Origin: Lenzites betulinus
Taxonomy: Eukaryota; Basidiomycota; Agaricomycetes; Polyporales; Polyporaceae
Direction: 5' to 3'
DNA: 64,000 nt
Assembly (NCBI GenBank): GCA_022264855.1
Contig: JABYQU010000003.1
Coordinates: forward strand, 186,001 to 250,000
In this document: positions 23,397-37,702 of the stretch, piece by piece
How the letters are laid out: each line of letters begins with the position of its first letter
Numbering within the stretch: the first letter of the stretch is position 1
Position numbers and translations under genes: made by a program
The notes under the pieces: generated by a model
Database searches by the model: none
The model's input: the letters and a program-made list of their open reading frames with translations, nothing else
What the model was told of the DNA's origin: nothing

Positions 23397-24965
23397 GCCC
23401 GCACCGGTGTAGATCCGTGTGATGCAGAGTGATGCATGCCCTTCGCAGTCTGCGGCACTCGTGTTTACCCGCCTGGCCATCTGTAGTCCGAGCTACACAA
23501 CCGTCGTCGCGGTGGGATACCCTTTCGTTGGTCGCCACGCGAGTCACTATCAATGCCGGCGCCGCTGCTCCCGACACTGCCTCGCGCGGCCTGCGGCCGC
23601 TTTCCCTGCTGCTGCCCTCTCCACTCGAATACCCTGTGGCGCATCTGGTCTCGAAAAACACGAATTGCCGCGGTGTGTTCATGTACTCATGACGTGTGTG
23701 GTTCACGACGCTACGTTATCCAGCTCAGGTTCAGACGGTCGCGCCCGGCGGACTCCATCAGGGGGCTGATCCGCCGGTAGAGCGTCCTACAATCATGTTC
23801 CTGTCTGAGGACTTTGATGCGCTACCCCGGTGGAACATGTACAAACACCGATTCTCACTCGATTCTTCTGGTGGAAGGCTGCGAGTCGCAAATGCCAACT
23901 CCTGATCTCCGCGAAGCGACAATGTGGGTGCACGTTCCATATAAGAAGCAAAGCGCCGTGAACTCGCGACTTCCCGGTGAGTAAACAGTTCGCCGCGTGG
24001 CGGGTGCGTATAATGTAGGAAATGCACGGCTATGCGCGGGCGGTGGCGAGGTCCGTCCGGTATTTCGCCCTGGTCGGGAGCGCAATGATTCCTCCCGACA
24101 GGGTACGCGTTCGCTCAGGGATGGCCCTGCGGAGCCAAGCTGCGCCGTGCGAGACGGGTGCGCAACTGAGCTAAGTGGCAGGGCTGGCAGTCAAAATCAC
24201 TGTACCGTGCGGTGCGCCGCCCATACGTACACCTCTGCCATCCATTCGCAGGGGGTTGATGACTGCGGAGGGGGTATGACGATCGTGTGGGTTGCGTTAC
24301 CTCTTCAAGCTTTGCGGACTAAATCGAGAAGTTCCGGGGGTGCACGTATGATCATTGGAGCCATGCCGCCATCCCCCAATTTCATTCACGCTCTGCGGTT
24401 CGATGTCTGGAGGTGTTTCAACGTGCAGGATAAGTTTAACATTCGTAAATATTACAACAGATCATGAGACTGGCAGGGTCCAAGTCCACATGCGCAGTGA
24501 ACAAAGCAAAGTAGGGTGCTGTCTCTCATTCGAATCGTCGGCAGCGAAGTGTGCCTGTCATTCTACTGAGACTCCGTGCGGGTGAGCACCCTGCAACGGC
24601 TATCTCCAGGCTACGTTACTCAAACTGGGACGAGCGGCGTTTTGTTCCAGTGCGCATCTACGAGTAGCTAGACGCATGCTGTGTTTACGCGAAGCGCGTC
24701 TACGACTCGATTCATCACAAATATTGGGAACTCAGCGAGAGTTGAAGCTCGCCGCTTGTATGTCGCACATTCAGTCACGAACTCCGCCTGAACTTGGCGT
24801 GCGTATGAGTGATGACATAACGATGTTCGGGTTTCCCCTGTTGCGTTCGGTACTCACTAGTACCCGGCGCTCGGCGGATGTGGTGGTAACTGGAAATATA
24901 GAGGTACGTATGGGAGAAAGCATCCGACAGCTATGATGTATGTTGAACAATAAATTTACCCTGGA
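23397..24965. other. Intergenic
   Basis: No gene, RNA or repeat is supported. Open frames at 23997-24467 and nearby are short of splice support and domain content. The right end is the 3' flank of the gene ending at 24966. Confidence 0.45.
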
Positions 24966-26979
24966 TCATGCTTCCACGGAGCCTGCATGGCTCTGCGTCT
25001 GAAGCGGCTCCTCGTCATCCAAATCACGCAGCCATCCGTTGTAGTCGACGTCCCTCTCCAACAGCTCGCTAACACGGTCCACCTGCCCCTCGACGTCGAA
25101 TTGCGAATTGTATGCCATGCCGAAACCGCCGCTGCTGCCGCGCATAAGGCCCTGCCCTTGACTCTGGCTCTGGCTCTTCGATGCAAGGAACGGGTCGTCG
25201 TCATCAGCGCCCCGGCGCGGTGTGGATGTGAAGACCGGTGCGAAGGCTCCTGAGTTGTGCGCGAAGAGGGGCGACACGGGCGAGCGGTGCACGACAGACA
25301 TGGAGTCGGACGAGCCAGAGGCAGGGGAGGAGAAGTACGTCTTCGTCGGAGATGGCTCTGGGCCGTCGTCTTCCCCTACCACGGGTAGCTCAGACGCCGT
25401 CTCGAGCTGTGCCTTCGCCGGGCGCGGCACTTTGGCGCCCGTGTGGCTCTGCGGGGTGTGCTTGCGCGAGGGCGGTCGCGGGCGCGGTTTCGAGCGGCGA
25501 GACGATGCTAAAAGGTCCGTCAGGGTGGGCAGCTGATGGTCTGGAGTGGTCGGGACTGGGAGGCCTTTCGCGTTGCCCAGTCCTTTGCCCTTCGACACGG
25601 GCGTCACAGGGGCCTTGGTTGGGGACGTCGCCGGCGGAGGTGTTGAAGGCGGTATACATGGCGGGGCGCTTGATGTCGGTGCTATTTCGAACGGCTCTGT
25701 ACGCGCTTTCTTAGGGGCCGGTGCCGTCGCGAGCGGCGAGATTACCACGTGCTCGACAGAGGAGTTAGGAGATCGAGCCCGCTTCAAAGGCCTATGGTCC
25801 GGCGAGACTGCAGGTGCGCTCGAAGATGGGGCCGGGAGCTCTCTGCGCCGTGGGCGAGATGGATCAAAAGATTTCGCAGACGCAGGAGACTGAAGGGAAG
25901 ATGGTGGAGGGGAGCAGGGCGCAATGGGTTCGTGCTTCCGGAGTTTAGGTTTCAGAGGAGGTGTCGATGTTAGCAACTGCGACGGAAATGAGGGGGGGAA
26001 GAACGACTGCGCGGAATGAGCCACCATCATATCACGAGAAGGAAAGGTGACTGACATGGTCTGACAAGTCTGCGATAGTAGCGGGTTCGCGACGCTTCGG
26101 CTCTGCTGGTAAGTAAAGCGCAGCGTCTGGAGATGGGGATTTCGAAGTCGCTCGTGGTATCTGATCTTCGGCTGGAGGTGGAGAGGGGTGTTCCGGTGGA
26201 TTAGGTCTGCGAGTTGCGCCGCTGCCTCCCTTCCCGTCTGTGACGCTCGAACGTTTCATAACGGGGAAACCTAGCGGCATTTGTACCTTCACACCGGCCG
26301 CAAGTGTCGTCTTGGGTTTCGACTCCGCCCTGGCAGCCCCTGAGGATTGGGGGGCATCATCTGTCGGTTGGGAGACAGACCGTTCTTCAGCGTCTGTGGC
26401 TACTTGCGCTTGCCACCGTTGGACTTTCTCCCGAATGAGAGCAGTTTTCTTCGGCACTTGTGCAGCACGCGAGCACGACGCGTCGGGTTGCTCCTCCGGG
26501 GCTTTCGGCCAATACTTCGAGGTGCGCGTCGCCTGAGGAGGCGCGTTTGAGACTCCATTCGTCTTTCCGGATTCGACAGCCTCCATCCACTTCTTCTCGC
26601 AGCGCGACCAGTCCTTCTCGGTCTCTGGCAACGTCCATTCGTAGTCCTTGCCGACCTTGACTTTGCGTCCGTCACCCATCTTCACTCCGGGCGCTACGCC
26701 GATGTACCCTCGACGCGTGCACGCTGGTTTGGTGATCCGTGATACGTAACCCCACTTGGGATGCGTTGTGTCGCCTCCCGCGATTTGCAAGGCGTGGATG
26801 ATCTGACTCTTCCAAGCTGCCGTACGAGCCTCTGAGGACGGAGATGCCGGACGCGAAGCAGCACATAGCTCTTCCGGTAGAGTGATTAAATTTGCATTCA
26901 TACGATCGACGAGGTCGGAGAGAGGGACCTCTGGCGCCGATATGAAGGAGGAACTCGCATGCGAAGACGAGACCTCCAT
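24966..26979 (-). CDS. Unknown 654-aa protein upstream-conserved, disordered C-half
   Basis: Two exons, 26979-26056 and 26006-24966, joined by a 49-nt intron (donor GTCAGT, phase 0) give 654 aa. I do not recognise it. Residues ~20-140 look globular: PLSDLVDRMNANLITLPEEL, WKSQIIHALQIAGGDTTHPK, WGYVSRITKPACTRRGYIG, and KVGKDYEWTLPETEKDWSRC. Residues ~150-600 are low-complexity, rich in P, S, K, with KKTALIREKVQRWQAQ. A short acidic C-terminal motif reads RVSELLERDVDYNGWLRDLD and probably folds as a helix, perhaps a partner-binding site. No signal peptide or membrane span is seen. It lies in the same orientation just downstream of shugoshin, 773 bp away; shared regulation is not shown. A nuclear role is possible from the basic, disordered nature but is not demonstrated. 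Confidence 0.8.
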
Positions 26980-27752
26980 GATGTTAATGTTCGAGGCTTC
27001 CAGTCCGATGAGCTACTGCGGCGTGAGCCTGGCTTGGCCGTTGATGTGGTATCCAAGATTCAGTCTGTCAGTAGACTTAGCACGCCCAGACCAAGAGACC
27101 AAGAACAGGGAAGAGTGTGTGGCAGAAGTCAAGTTGTAAGTGAACGCGATTCGGTTAACCGCTGCAACCACAACAGGGGCCGCGGGCGCCAAACCTGAGA
27201 TGTTAAGGTTATGTAATCTAAGTTCATGTTCTTATTGTCTACGATAACGATGTTTATGCAAAGCGCGAGAGACATAGCTAGTACTTGAGGAGGTATATGC
27301 GCATGTACAATACGACAGCCGCCATGCCGCGTTCGTGCTGGTGCTATAAGTTATTATTAAGACCGCACAGAGGATTTGCAACTGAAGAGGGTTTGATTCG
27401 TGTTGATGCGAATCCGCCGATTCGACTGATGATTCCAGTGTTTACATTGTAACCTGCACAGACTGGAGAAAATACTAGTACTGCGGGACATATCGAATAG
27501 CAGGAAGAGCATGCGAGGACGCGTAGTGGAAAGAAGGGTACCCGTATGATACATATGATACAGTGACTGGTGCATTCTGCTTGTGTACTGTCAAAGAGAG
27601 GTGGCCGGATTACGCATTAAAAACAAGACGCCATAAGTCAAGTGGAGGTCTCGCCGATCATCATAAGTATCATAGAAGTCATCACCACGGTCATAAGTCG
27701 GAGGCGTTGCGAACACGACCATCACCAACTTGGCGCATCTAGGGACCCTGCC
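26980..27752. other. Intergenic between shugoshin and the 654-aa gene
   Basis: Upstream region of the 654-aa gene and 3' flank of shugoshin. AT-rich around 27200-27360. An open frame at 26882-27139 on the plus strand lacks support. Confidence 0.5.
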
Positions 27753-29666
27753 CTATACAGCCATGCTGTGACGACGAACATCATCACCTTCCAGTCTACG
27801 CGTACTGGACGCATGCACACTGCGTCGTCGTGCGTCGACGTTCGCCCAAGAACCGGTACGGAGACCGCCGTACTCTGCGTCCGCCTGCGCTCCTTCGCTC
27901 TCCTCGTCGTCCGGTGGAACATATGCCCGGGACTTCTTGCGCCGCATGGTCCCCGCAGGAGGCACTTCCGCCTCACCTTCCGCAGAGTTCGCCGAGGACG
28001 ATCGGGAGGATATCGGCGGCGCGTCTTCATTTGCAACGGAATTGCGCTTGCCGGCTGTCGACGGAGCAACGGGGTCCGGTTTGCGCATCTTGCTGGGAAG
28101 ATTTTCAGTCTCAAAGCACATGCCTCGATATATGAAGTACGCACGTATTCAGCTTGGGCTCAGCATAGTTAACGCTCTTGCGCACTCGGCGCTCGCGGCC
28201 ACCAACAAGAGGCTCTGAGTCCGGCTCCGCAATAGGACTAGAGGACCGCGGAGTGGGGAGATGGGAGGGTATCACGGAGGGTGCCGGGGTCGTAGCAGGG
28301 GTGGAGAGGAAGTTACGAGTGGAGCTACTCGCTGCACTCATGGATGTCGCCGAGCTGGGTACGTCAGCATCTGGAGTACGTCGGCGATCATGATCTGCTC
28401 CGTGTGTGAGGCAGCGCACAAACGATGGATGCGCGTGAGTACTTACTGGAAGTTGTGTCAAGAGGAGGCAAACTCGTGCGGCTCGCTTGCGAGTTCGTCA
28501 CATCCTTGAACCTGGATTTACTCCCTTCGGGAACATCCGCCAGATCCTCGACCGCTCGTTGCTTCTTCCGTTCGCGTGGCCTGACCGCCTCAGTCACGGA
28601 ATCAACATCTCGCTCTCTTGTTCGTTCACTCTCTTTCTCCCTCTTCTCTCGTCGTCGCGAGACAGCCTGCAGGATAGCTTCTACCTCATCGTCATCAGGT
28701 TCACCCAGCGCCCCCTCCACTTCCAAGGCATCACGTAAGGGTGAGTCTGGGACTGGACTTGGTGGCCGACCTAGGCTGTCCGCAGTGACTGCCGTGATGG
28801 AAACACTAGTGAGGAGACCGCTCTGCCGCCGCGTGGGTCGCCGCTTGCCACTCTTTCCCAGCTGGTCCTCAAACTCGATATGCACTGTCTCTATTGTGGG
28901 TGGGGAGGCGGTCTTCTGCGAGGGTATAGGCAATCTGCTGGAACTCGAACTAGAGGTCCGAGATTTCGTCTTGCGTTTCCGTGGAACGGTGGGACTCGAG
29001 TCTGCTTCGGCCTCGGGGTCTTCTGGAGAGGACGCATCATGCTCCTCATCTTCGATAATCCCGGGTACAGTCGGGGCTCTGGCAAGTCGATTGGGTGGGG
29101 GAGAGACAGTAGGATCTGGTATAGGGCGTCGCGCACGAGGTTGAGGTTGGTTGCTTTCTGGTGTAGGTGATCGTGAGTGCGGGACTCCGCACGATTTGCG
29201 GATGAGACCGAGCTGCTTCATGAGTGTGTGTGTCTGGGTGATGTCAGACGTTGCGACCACCGTGCGAGAATAATTGAACGCACCGCGGACTCCGTATCTG
29301 ACAGGATCTTACGCGATTTCTCCTTCTCCTTCTTAAGCTGAGAGCTGAGAGCGATCTCCGAGGCCCGCAGGCGGAGGTTCTCCACATATAGCGTTGATAT
29401 CTGTGCGTTAAGCTCCTCGATTCGCGCGCTGAGGGTGGAGTTCAACCTGGAGCATGCTCGCTTTAGTAACATGCCATACATATGCGCCCGCAGACACATA
29501 CTTTGTAATGTGCTTGTTCGCGAGGAGAAACTTCTTCTTGACTACGGAGAGTCGGCCGTGAGTGTGAGAGTTGGAGACGGCGAGGTGGATGCTCACAGTT
29601 CTCGAACTCCAGCAGTGTGTCATTCTGCCTGGCATCGATGGATATGCGCAATTGTCGTCTGCTCAT
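27753..29666 (-). CDS. SGO1: Shugoshin, centromeric cohesin protector
   Basis: Six exons (29666-29597, 29541-29502, 29446-29284, 29233-28447, 28370-28145, 28092-27753) join in phase to 541 aa. Shugoshin recruits PP2A to centromeres to protect cohesin from cleavage and supports bi-orientation. The N-terminal coiled coil is clear: FENFKKKFLLANKHITKLNS then LSARIEELNAQISTLYVENL and RLRASEIALSSQLKKEKEKS. The C-terminal SGO box reads RRVRKSVNYAEPKLNTKMRK and is split by an intron inside KLNT/KM, which hides it from single-frame reading; in this family the box binds phosphorylated histone H2A. The middle ~350 residues are disordered, acidic and Ser/Pro-rich, with basic blocks suited to nuclear import. 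The gene is divergent from the Prp4 kinase gene with 308 bp between start codons and no evident TATA box. Confidence 0.92.
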
Positions 29667-29974
29667 CGCTTCCGGCGTTGAGCGCGATGTCAGGGGCGTC
29701 GCGGGCTGTGGTCGTCGTGGTTGTTGCAGCAGCGGAATGTGGCTCGGTGCTTGTTCGACTTCTCGCCCACGCGACGCGGTCCAATGAAGCCCGGCTTTCG
29801 CGCGGCTTGGTTCGGTTTGTCTCTCCGAGCCGAACCGGCCGCGTCCGACTCCCGTCCGTGACTCCAGGCTCCTCGTCGCATACAACCACCACCATCGCCC
29901 CCGTCTTCGGCGACAACCAGCTCTTTCTTGCCATCGTGCGGTGCCCCGTAAACCACAATCACCCGTTGTTCGAC
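29667..29974. promoter_or_regulatory. Shared divergent promoter, SGO1/PRP4
   Basis: The 308 bp between the shugoshin and Prp4 start codons must contain both core promoters and leaders. No TATA box is seen on either strand, which fits broadly expressed housekeeping genes. Co-regulation is inference. Confidence 0.5.
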
Positions 29975-32604
<2,630 letters not shown>

Positions 32605-33333
32605 AGACGCGTACTGTACGACGTGAACACTGTTACACATCGTGCGTGCTCGGAAGCTGTTGTCCGTTCCGTGTGTATATCATATCTCCCTATCTGATGC
32701 GTTCTGTCGCTCTCCATCAGGTGTCTCAGTGCCGTCTATGTTTCTGGACTTCTCGAGGAGCCCTCGAGGCCGGTGTACGTGTAATGCTAACGTAGTCAAC
32801 ACCAAGGCACATCAGCATTAGCCAGGAGATTCAGCTTGGCCATCATCCGGATTTCGCAACGGACATCCGAGCTTCCGGATTCTGTCCAGTGTCCTCGGAC
32901 CCGCGTGTCTCCCCTACATGGTTTAATATCTGTAGAATATCCGCCGCGCACGCTGGTGAGGTACAGATTAAGACATTTGCGGTTTGGGCGCGTCAGGTGA
33001 GAAGCAGTCATTCTGGTGTCGTTGCGATCGAATTTGTCTGTGGGTCACAATGTCCTTGCCTGGAACTCGGTAACTAAGTAAGGGGCACAACGTTTTCGCC
33101 GCCCGCGGCAACAACCCTGCATAGAGTTGCACTCGTGAGCGTTGAGCGCTGCTGAGCGCTAGGCATGAGCTGAGTCTTCCGCGCACTTACCGGTCGGTCG
33201 CCCTCTGTTGCCGATATACCCGTAAAAAGCGCTTGGCTACCGTCGTGGGGAATAGGTATAGCAGCAACATATAAGAAGCCCGCCCCGACGAAAGGTCAAG
33301 AACAGTATCTACCTATCTACGATCCCTCACACC
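32605..33333. other. Intergenic
   Basis: 3' flank of Prp4 and promoter of the first cyclase gene. The sequence GTTGAGCGCTGCTGAGCGCT near 33140-33159 is a short direct repeat. No gene seen. Confidence 0.5.
33269..33275 (+). promoter_or_regulatory. TATA box of cyclase copy 1
   Basis: ATATAAG in the context CAACATATAAGAAGCC, about 65 bp before ATG 33334. Confidence 0.55.
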
Positions 33334-35029
33334 ATGTCCACTGCTGATCGCCCGCTGCCCACCTTCGACGAGCTGCCCAGCTTCAAAGGCTTCACAGGCT
33401 GCGCCTGGGAAGTTTGGGGGAAAGACGACCAGCTCGGGACCGTGAACCTCCTGACGGACGAACTCGTCAAGGAGGCATCCAAAGAAATCAAGTACGTCAA
33501 AGTGATATTGTACTGTCAGTCCGGCACTTACCTTACGATATTGCAACGTGCAGGACTGGCAAGGCAATCGGCTTGAACTGGTGCGTATATCCGGATCCCC
33601 TATTCACTCAATCTCCGCCTCTACCTGTCATACTCAATGACTGCATACATCGCAGGCCGATCAACTTTCCCGCGAAGGTACATACCACGAGCGCTCCATC
33701 TTGACGCCGACAACTTATTCGTCGGTACTTTAGCCCTCGTTCCAACGCAAGGAGCCAGAACACGAGATTCTATTTGCATTCGGCGCGATTCACGACGACA
33801 TCCTTCATATTGCATGTAGTCTTGTTTTTCTGTGGACAGCAGACACTCATCTAGCTCGCAGAACACTCAATCCGGCACTCAATGGGACGGATTGAAACAT
33901 TTCGGCCTAATTGAACACGGCCTCTTCTACCAGGGGTAAGTGCATCGCCTCACAGCTTAGACTCCTTACTGAGGGTAGATCGATGTAGAACGCCGGCGAG
34001 CTTCTTCAAGAACGGCAACCTGAATATTTCCAGTCCGTCCGACGTGGACCCGGACCTCATCAAGTACGGCATCCAGAGTGCGTTCCTCCCTGACAGGCCT
34101 CGCATCACGTCACTCTATTGACACGCGCCGCCACAGACTGGGCCCAACATGGCATCTGCGGGCGCGGCGTCTTGCTCGACCTTGTCAAATTCTACACCGA
34201 AGAACAGGGCAAGCTGCCGTACAACCCCTTTGCGGCGCACCCTATCCCGCTCGCGGACATCCTCGCGTGCGCGAAGAAGCAGGGCGTGACCTTCCGCCGC
34301 GGAGATATTCTCATCCTGCGCGTCGGGTTCATCAAGTCCTTCACCGAAGCCTCTGTGGAGGAGCGCACCGCACTGGCATCCCGGCCGGACTCCTTGTGCG
34401 TGCCGCTGAGCTTCGGATTCTCATCTTGATTCGCTGTGTGGACTGATCGGAGGATTTTGTAGCGCTGGCATCGAACAAACGGAGGACATGAAGCGCTTCC
34501 TGTGGTAAGAGGCCGTTGAATAGGTTCTTGGGACGATCCGTCGCTCACGGCAACGCTAGGGATAACCACTTCGCTGCTATCGCCTCTGACCAGCCCGCTC
34601 TTGAGGTAAGCTCATTTCTTCCTTACGTCCGATATCGCGGAACTGAGCCCGAACAGAGTTGGCCCCCTGCCGAGGGCGTCCAGCATCTCCACCAGACACT
34701 TCTAGGGTGCGTTCTATGGCTAGCTCTGCTTAGCGCTGTATAATTTAACAACTGCACACATAGAATGTGGGGTATGCCCATCGGAGAATTCTTCGACCTC
34801 GAGGGGCTGTCGAAGCACTGTGCGGAAACCGGACGCTACACCTTCTTCTTCTCATCGTGGCCTCTGAACGTGTAAGCACCAGTCATCCAATTGCGATGAA
34901 CATGTCGCTGATTACGACTTCAAACAGCCTCGGTGGTGTGGCAAGCCCTCCTAATGCGGCGGTAAGTGTTCCCTCGTGGTCTTCCAAGTAACCGTAGCTG
35001 ACGTGGGATGGTAATAGGCCTACTTCTGA
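33334..35029 (+). CDS. Cyclase/kynurenine-formamidase-like protein, copy 1
   Basis: Thirteen exons give about 333 aa, the first 33334-33491 and the last 35018-35029 (AYF, stop). The fold family is PF04199, whose members hydrolyse cyclic amides or related substrates, such as kynurenine formamidase and isatin hydrolase. Clear blocks are GCAWEVWGKDDQLGTVNLLT, EPEHEILFAFGAIHDDILHI, SGTQWDGLKHFG, NWAQHGICGRGVLLDLVKFY, GVTFRRGDILILRVGF, ASDQPALE and MWGMPIGEFFDLEGLSKHC. The usual metal motif HxGTHxDxPxH appears as QSGTQWDGLKH, so two histidines are glutamines. The fourth intron starts with GC (33812) rather than GT; a nearby GT at 33816 would create a stop. Copy 2 follows 722 bp downstream with all introns at the same places. 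Substrate unknown; cytosolic, no signal peptide. Confidence 0.9.
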
Positions 35030-35750
35030 GAGTTTTGCCTCTCACATGTCATAACGAACTTTCTAGCTTCTACATTGGAACGTGTACTGTATGATAGGTG
35101 TTGCCACGCGCCTCCCGCTCCCCCTTCGCTGCTATAGTATGGCAATATGAATACCGTGAGATGCTACCCCGACGTCCGAGCCGGCAGTTAAAAGCCTCTA
35201 ATGAAACCTAACTCAATTATGCTGCGCCGAGCAACGTGGATCCCGAGGACGAAGTTGCACCTTCTTCGCAAACCAAGCTTGGTCATGCGCGCTGGTGTAC
35301 TCGTCGTATTCATAGTTCCATACCGTGAGTGCAACATCACTGTTAGACTGTCCGCGTGCGTCGACGTCAATATTCGCGGAGAGTCTTCCCACCACATCCG
35401 CCTAATCTGCGGCACTACGAGCCCGCGACCCCCTTCCGTTCTTATTTCATCCCAGGTATGCTGCGCCACCTTTATCACGTCAAGCTTTCGCATGAGAGCC
35501 CGAGTGTATATGCTGACCTCCGTGACCCCTGGATGTCGTCAGATCGGAACACGCGCGTGCGGATCTTGCTGCGAACGGTCACGCATACACTTCCGGGCCG
35601 CTTCTGCGCCCAGGGCAGACAGACTGGGACATGGGGAGAGAAGCACGATAGGAAGCGGCGCTCAGCCCTGCTGCCTATTTAACAAGCACGGAGCCCCGTC
35701 CGTCGAGCTCCTCAGAGTCCACGGCCCCCACGCACCCTGCGACTGAGACG
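35030..35750. other. Intergenic between the two cyclase copies
   Basis: Contains the promoter of copy 2. Open frames at 35201-35746 on the plus strand lack support and would run into the promoter. No gene seen. Confidence 0.5.
35676..35682 (+). promoter_or_regulatory. TATA-like box of cyclase copy 2
   Basis: TATTTAA, 69 bp before ATG 35751, at the same spacing as the box of copy 1. Confidence 0.45.
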
Positions 35751-37434
35751 ATGGCGACAACTGGAAAACAGCTACCCTCCTATGACGAGCTCCCAGCATT
35801 CAGAGACTTCTCGGGTTGTGCCTGGGAGGTCTGGGGTAAGGGTGACCAGCTGGGCACCGTCAACCTCTTGACGGACGAGGTAGTGAAGGAGGCGGCGAAG
35901 GAGATCAAGTACGGGCTGATATGAACCCTTGAAGGGCGAACAACTGACCGTATCTATCTCTTAGATTGGGAAAGGCGGTGTGCCTGAACTGGTGAGGAGC
36001 ACGACCAATAACTTGGTGTCTACATAAACCCTCTGCTCACGTGTAACCATCGCAGGCCTATCCAATTTCCGGACAAAGTGAGCACATCAAGTCTATGTCT
36101 ATCATGTGTTCTGACAAGCACCGAGTAGCCCGCTTTCGGTCGTATTCCGCCCGAACATGATATCATTTTCAAGGCGCCCCGGGGTGCAGTGCACGACGAT
36201 CTTTTGCACATTGTGAGCCTCAACTCAATTCGCATACCCGGCGAGCACATTCTAACGCATGCCCCCAGAACACTCAGTCTGGCACTCAATGGGACGGTCT
36301 GAAGCACTTCGGGCTGACACAGCACGGGCTATTCTACCAAGGGTGAGTTCAAGTCCGGCCGGCATGGCTCTCCATTTCCACTCACCTTACGCCCTCAGCA
36401 CTCCGGCGAGCGCTTTCCAGTCCGGAAATATCAGGATCCCTGACCCCACAAACATCGACCCCGATCTCATCAAGTTCGGCATCCACAGTGAGCACCCCGC
36501 CCCCATCTCGTGAGGTACGCGCCTCACTCACAGTCACGCAGACTGGGCGCAGCATGGCATATGCGGGCGCGGCGTTCTGCTCGACATGGTCAAGTTCTAT
36601 ACTGAGGCGAATGGGGGCCGTCTTCCGTACGACCCCATGACAACCCATGCCATCCCCGTGACGGATCTCATTGCGTGCGCGGACAAGCAGGGCATCACGT
36701 TCCGCCGCGGCGACATCCTGCTCCTGCGCGTCGGCTTCATCCAACGGTACTACAACGGGTCGCAGGCGGAGCGCCAGGGGATGTCAGAGAGGGAGGAGCA
36801 CTTGTGAGTCGTGCATCTCTCATCATAAATAAGGGCGTTTAGGTTTACACTCGAGTTTAGCGCGGGAATCGAACAGAGTGAGGATATGAAGCGTTTCCTT
36901 TGGTAAGCCCTGTGATCACAAGTGTAGGCGTCGCGACTCATTATTGCGCCATAGGAACAACCACTTCGCAGCGGTTGCGTCTGACCAGCCCGCGCTCGAG
37001 GTATGTCATCCGACAGCCGTGATGTTGATACACTAAGTCTAACATGACCATCTGTCATACAGCGGTGGCCCCCTCCGGAAGGCGTCCCTCACCTTCACCA
37101 GACGATCCTCGGGTGCGTAGCATTCTTCTGCCCCCCTCAGACTTGCTAAATTGATCGTTTATGTCATAGTCTCTGGGGAATGCCCATCGGCGAGTTCTTC
37201 GACCTTGAAGCGCTATCGAAGCAGTGCGCGGAGACCGGCCGCTACACGTTCTTCTTCTCGTCCTGGCCGCTGAACGTGTAAGCCTTTCGTACATCCGCTA
37301 GTAATATATGCGCTAATGTGCGATATACAGACTCGGCGGCGTTGCTAGCCCGCCCAACGCTGCCGTGAGTACTCCAAGCACTAGACCTACTCCTACTAAC
37401 ATACGGACTGGCCCTGATTCAGGCATACTTCTGA
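35751..37434 (+). CDS. Cyclase/kynurenine-formamidase-like protein, copy 2
   Basis: Thirteen exons give about 335 aa, colinear with copy 1 at 33.3-35.0 kb and sharing all 12 intron positions, so this is a tandem duplicate. Same PF04199 landmarks: GCAWEVWGKGDQLGTVNLLT, PPEHDIIFKAPRGAVHDDLL, SGTQWDGLKHFG, HGICGRGVLLDMVKFYTEAN, ITFRRGDILLLRVGF, LWGMPIGEFFDLEALSKQC, and the end PPNAAAYF. The metal motif shows the same two His-to-Gln changes, so the change predates the duplication and is probably tolerated or functional. All its introns are GT-AG, including the one that is GC-AG in copy 1 (ATT followed by GTGAGC). It ends 268 bp from the convergent DHA2 transporter gene. Substrate unknown; transport-linked catabolism or detoxification is a guess from position. 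Confidence 0.93.
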
Positions 37435-37702
37435 CCCGAGTCTCATGTGAAGGTAGATTTCTTGAAGGGTTGTAACCTGTATCGCGTGGACCGTCTTGCA
37501 ATGTGAACACAAGTATATGTTGTGTAACAGAACAAGACATGATATTCGACAAGTCAACCGGGACTGGGTATGTATGTACAGCAACGATCATGGGCAGACC
37601 GCGCAGCGTGTCCCAAAGAAAGCGTACTTGTCTTCAACGTTCATTCATTCGTCGACCCCTCCCCGGGCCGGCACCTCCACCATTCTATGCGCAGCGGGCG
37701 TA

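Noticed and set aside
33813..33860. Reading cyclase copy 1 as a pseudogene because of the missing GT donor
   Set aside because: A GC-AG intron restores the frame exactly and every other exon is intact, so an expressed gene is the simpler reading.
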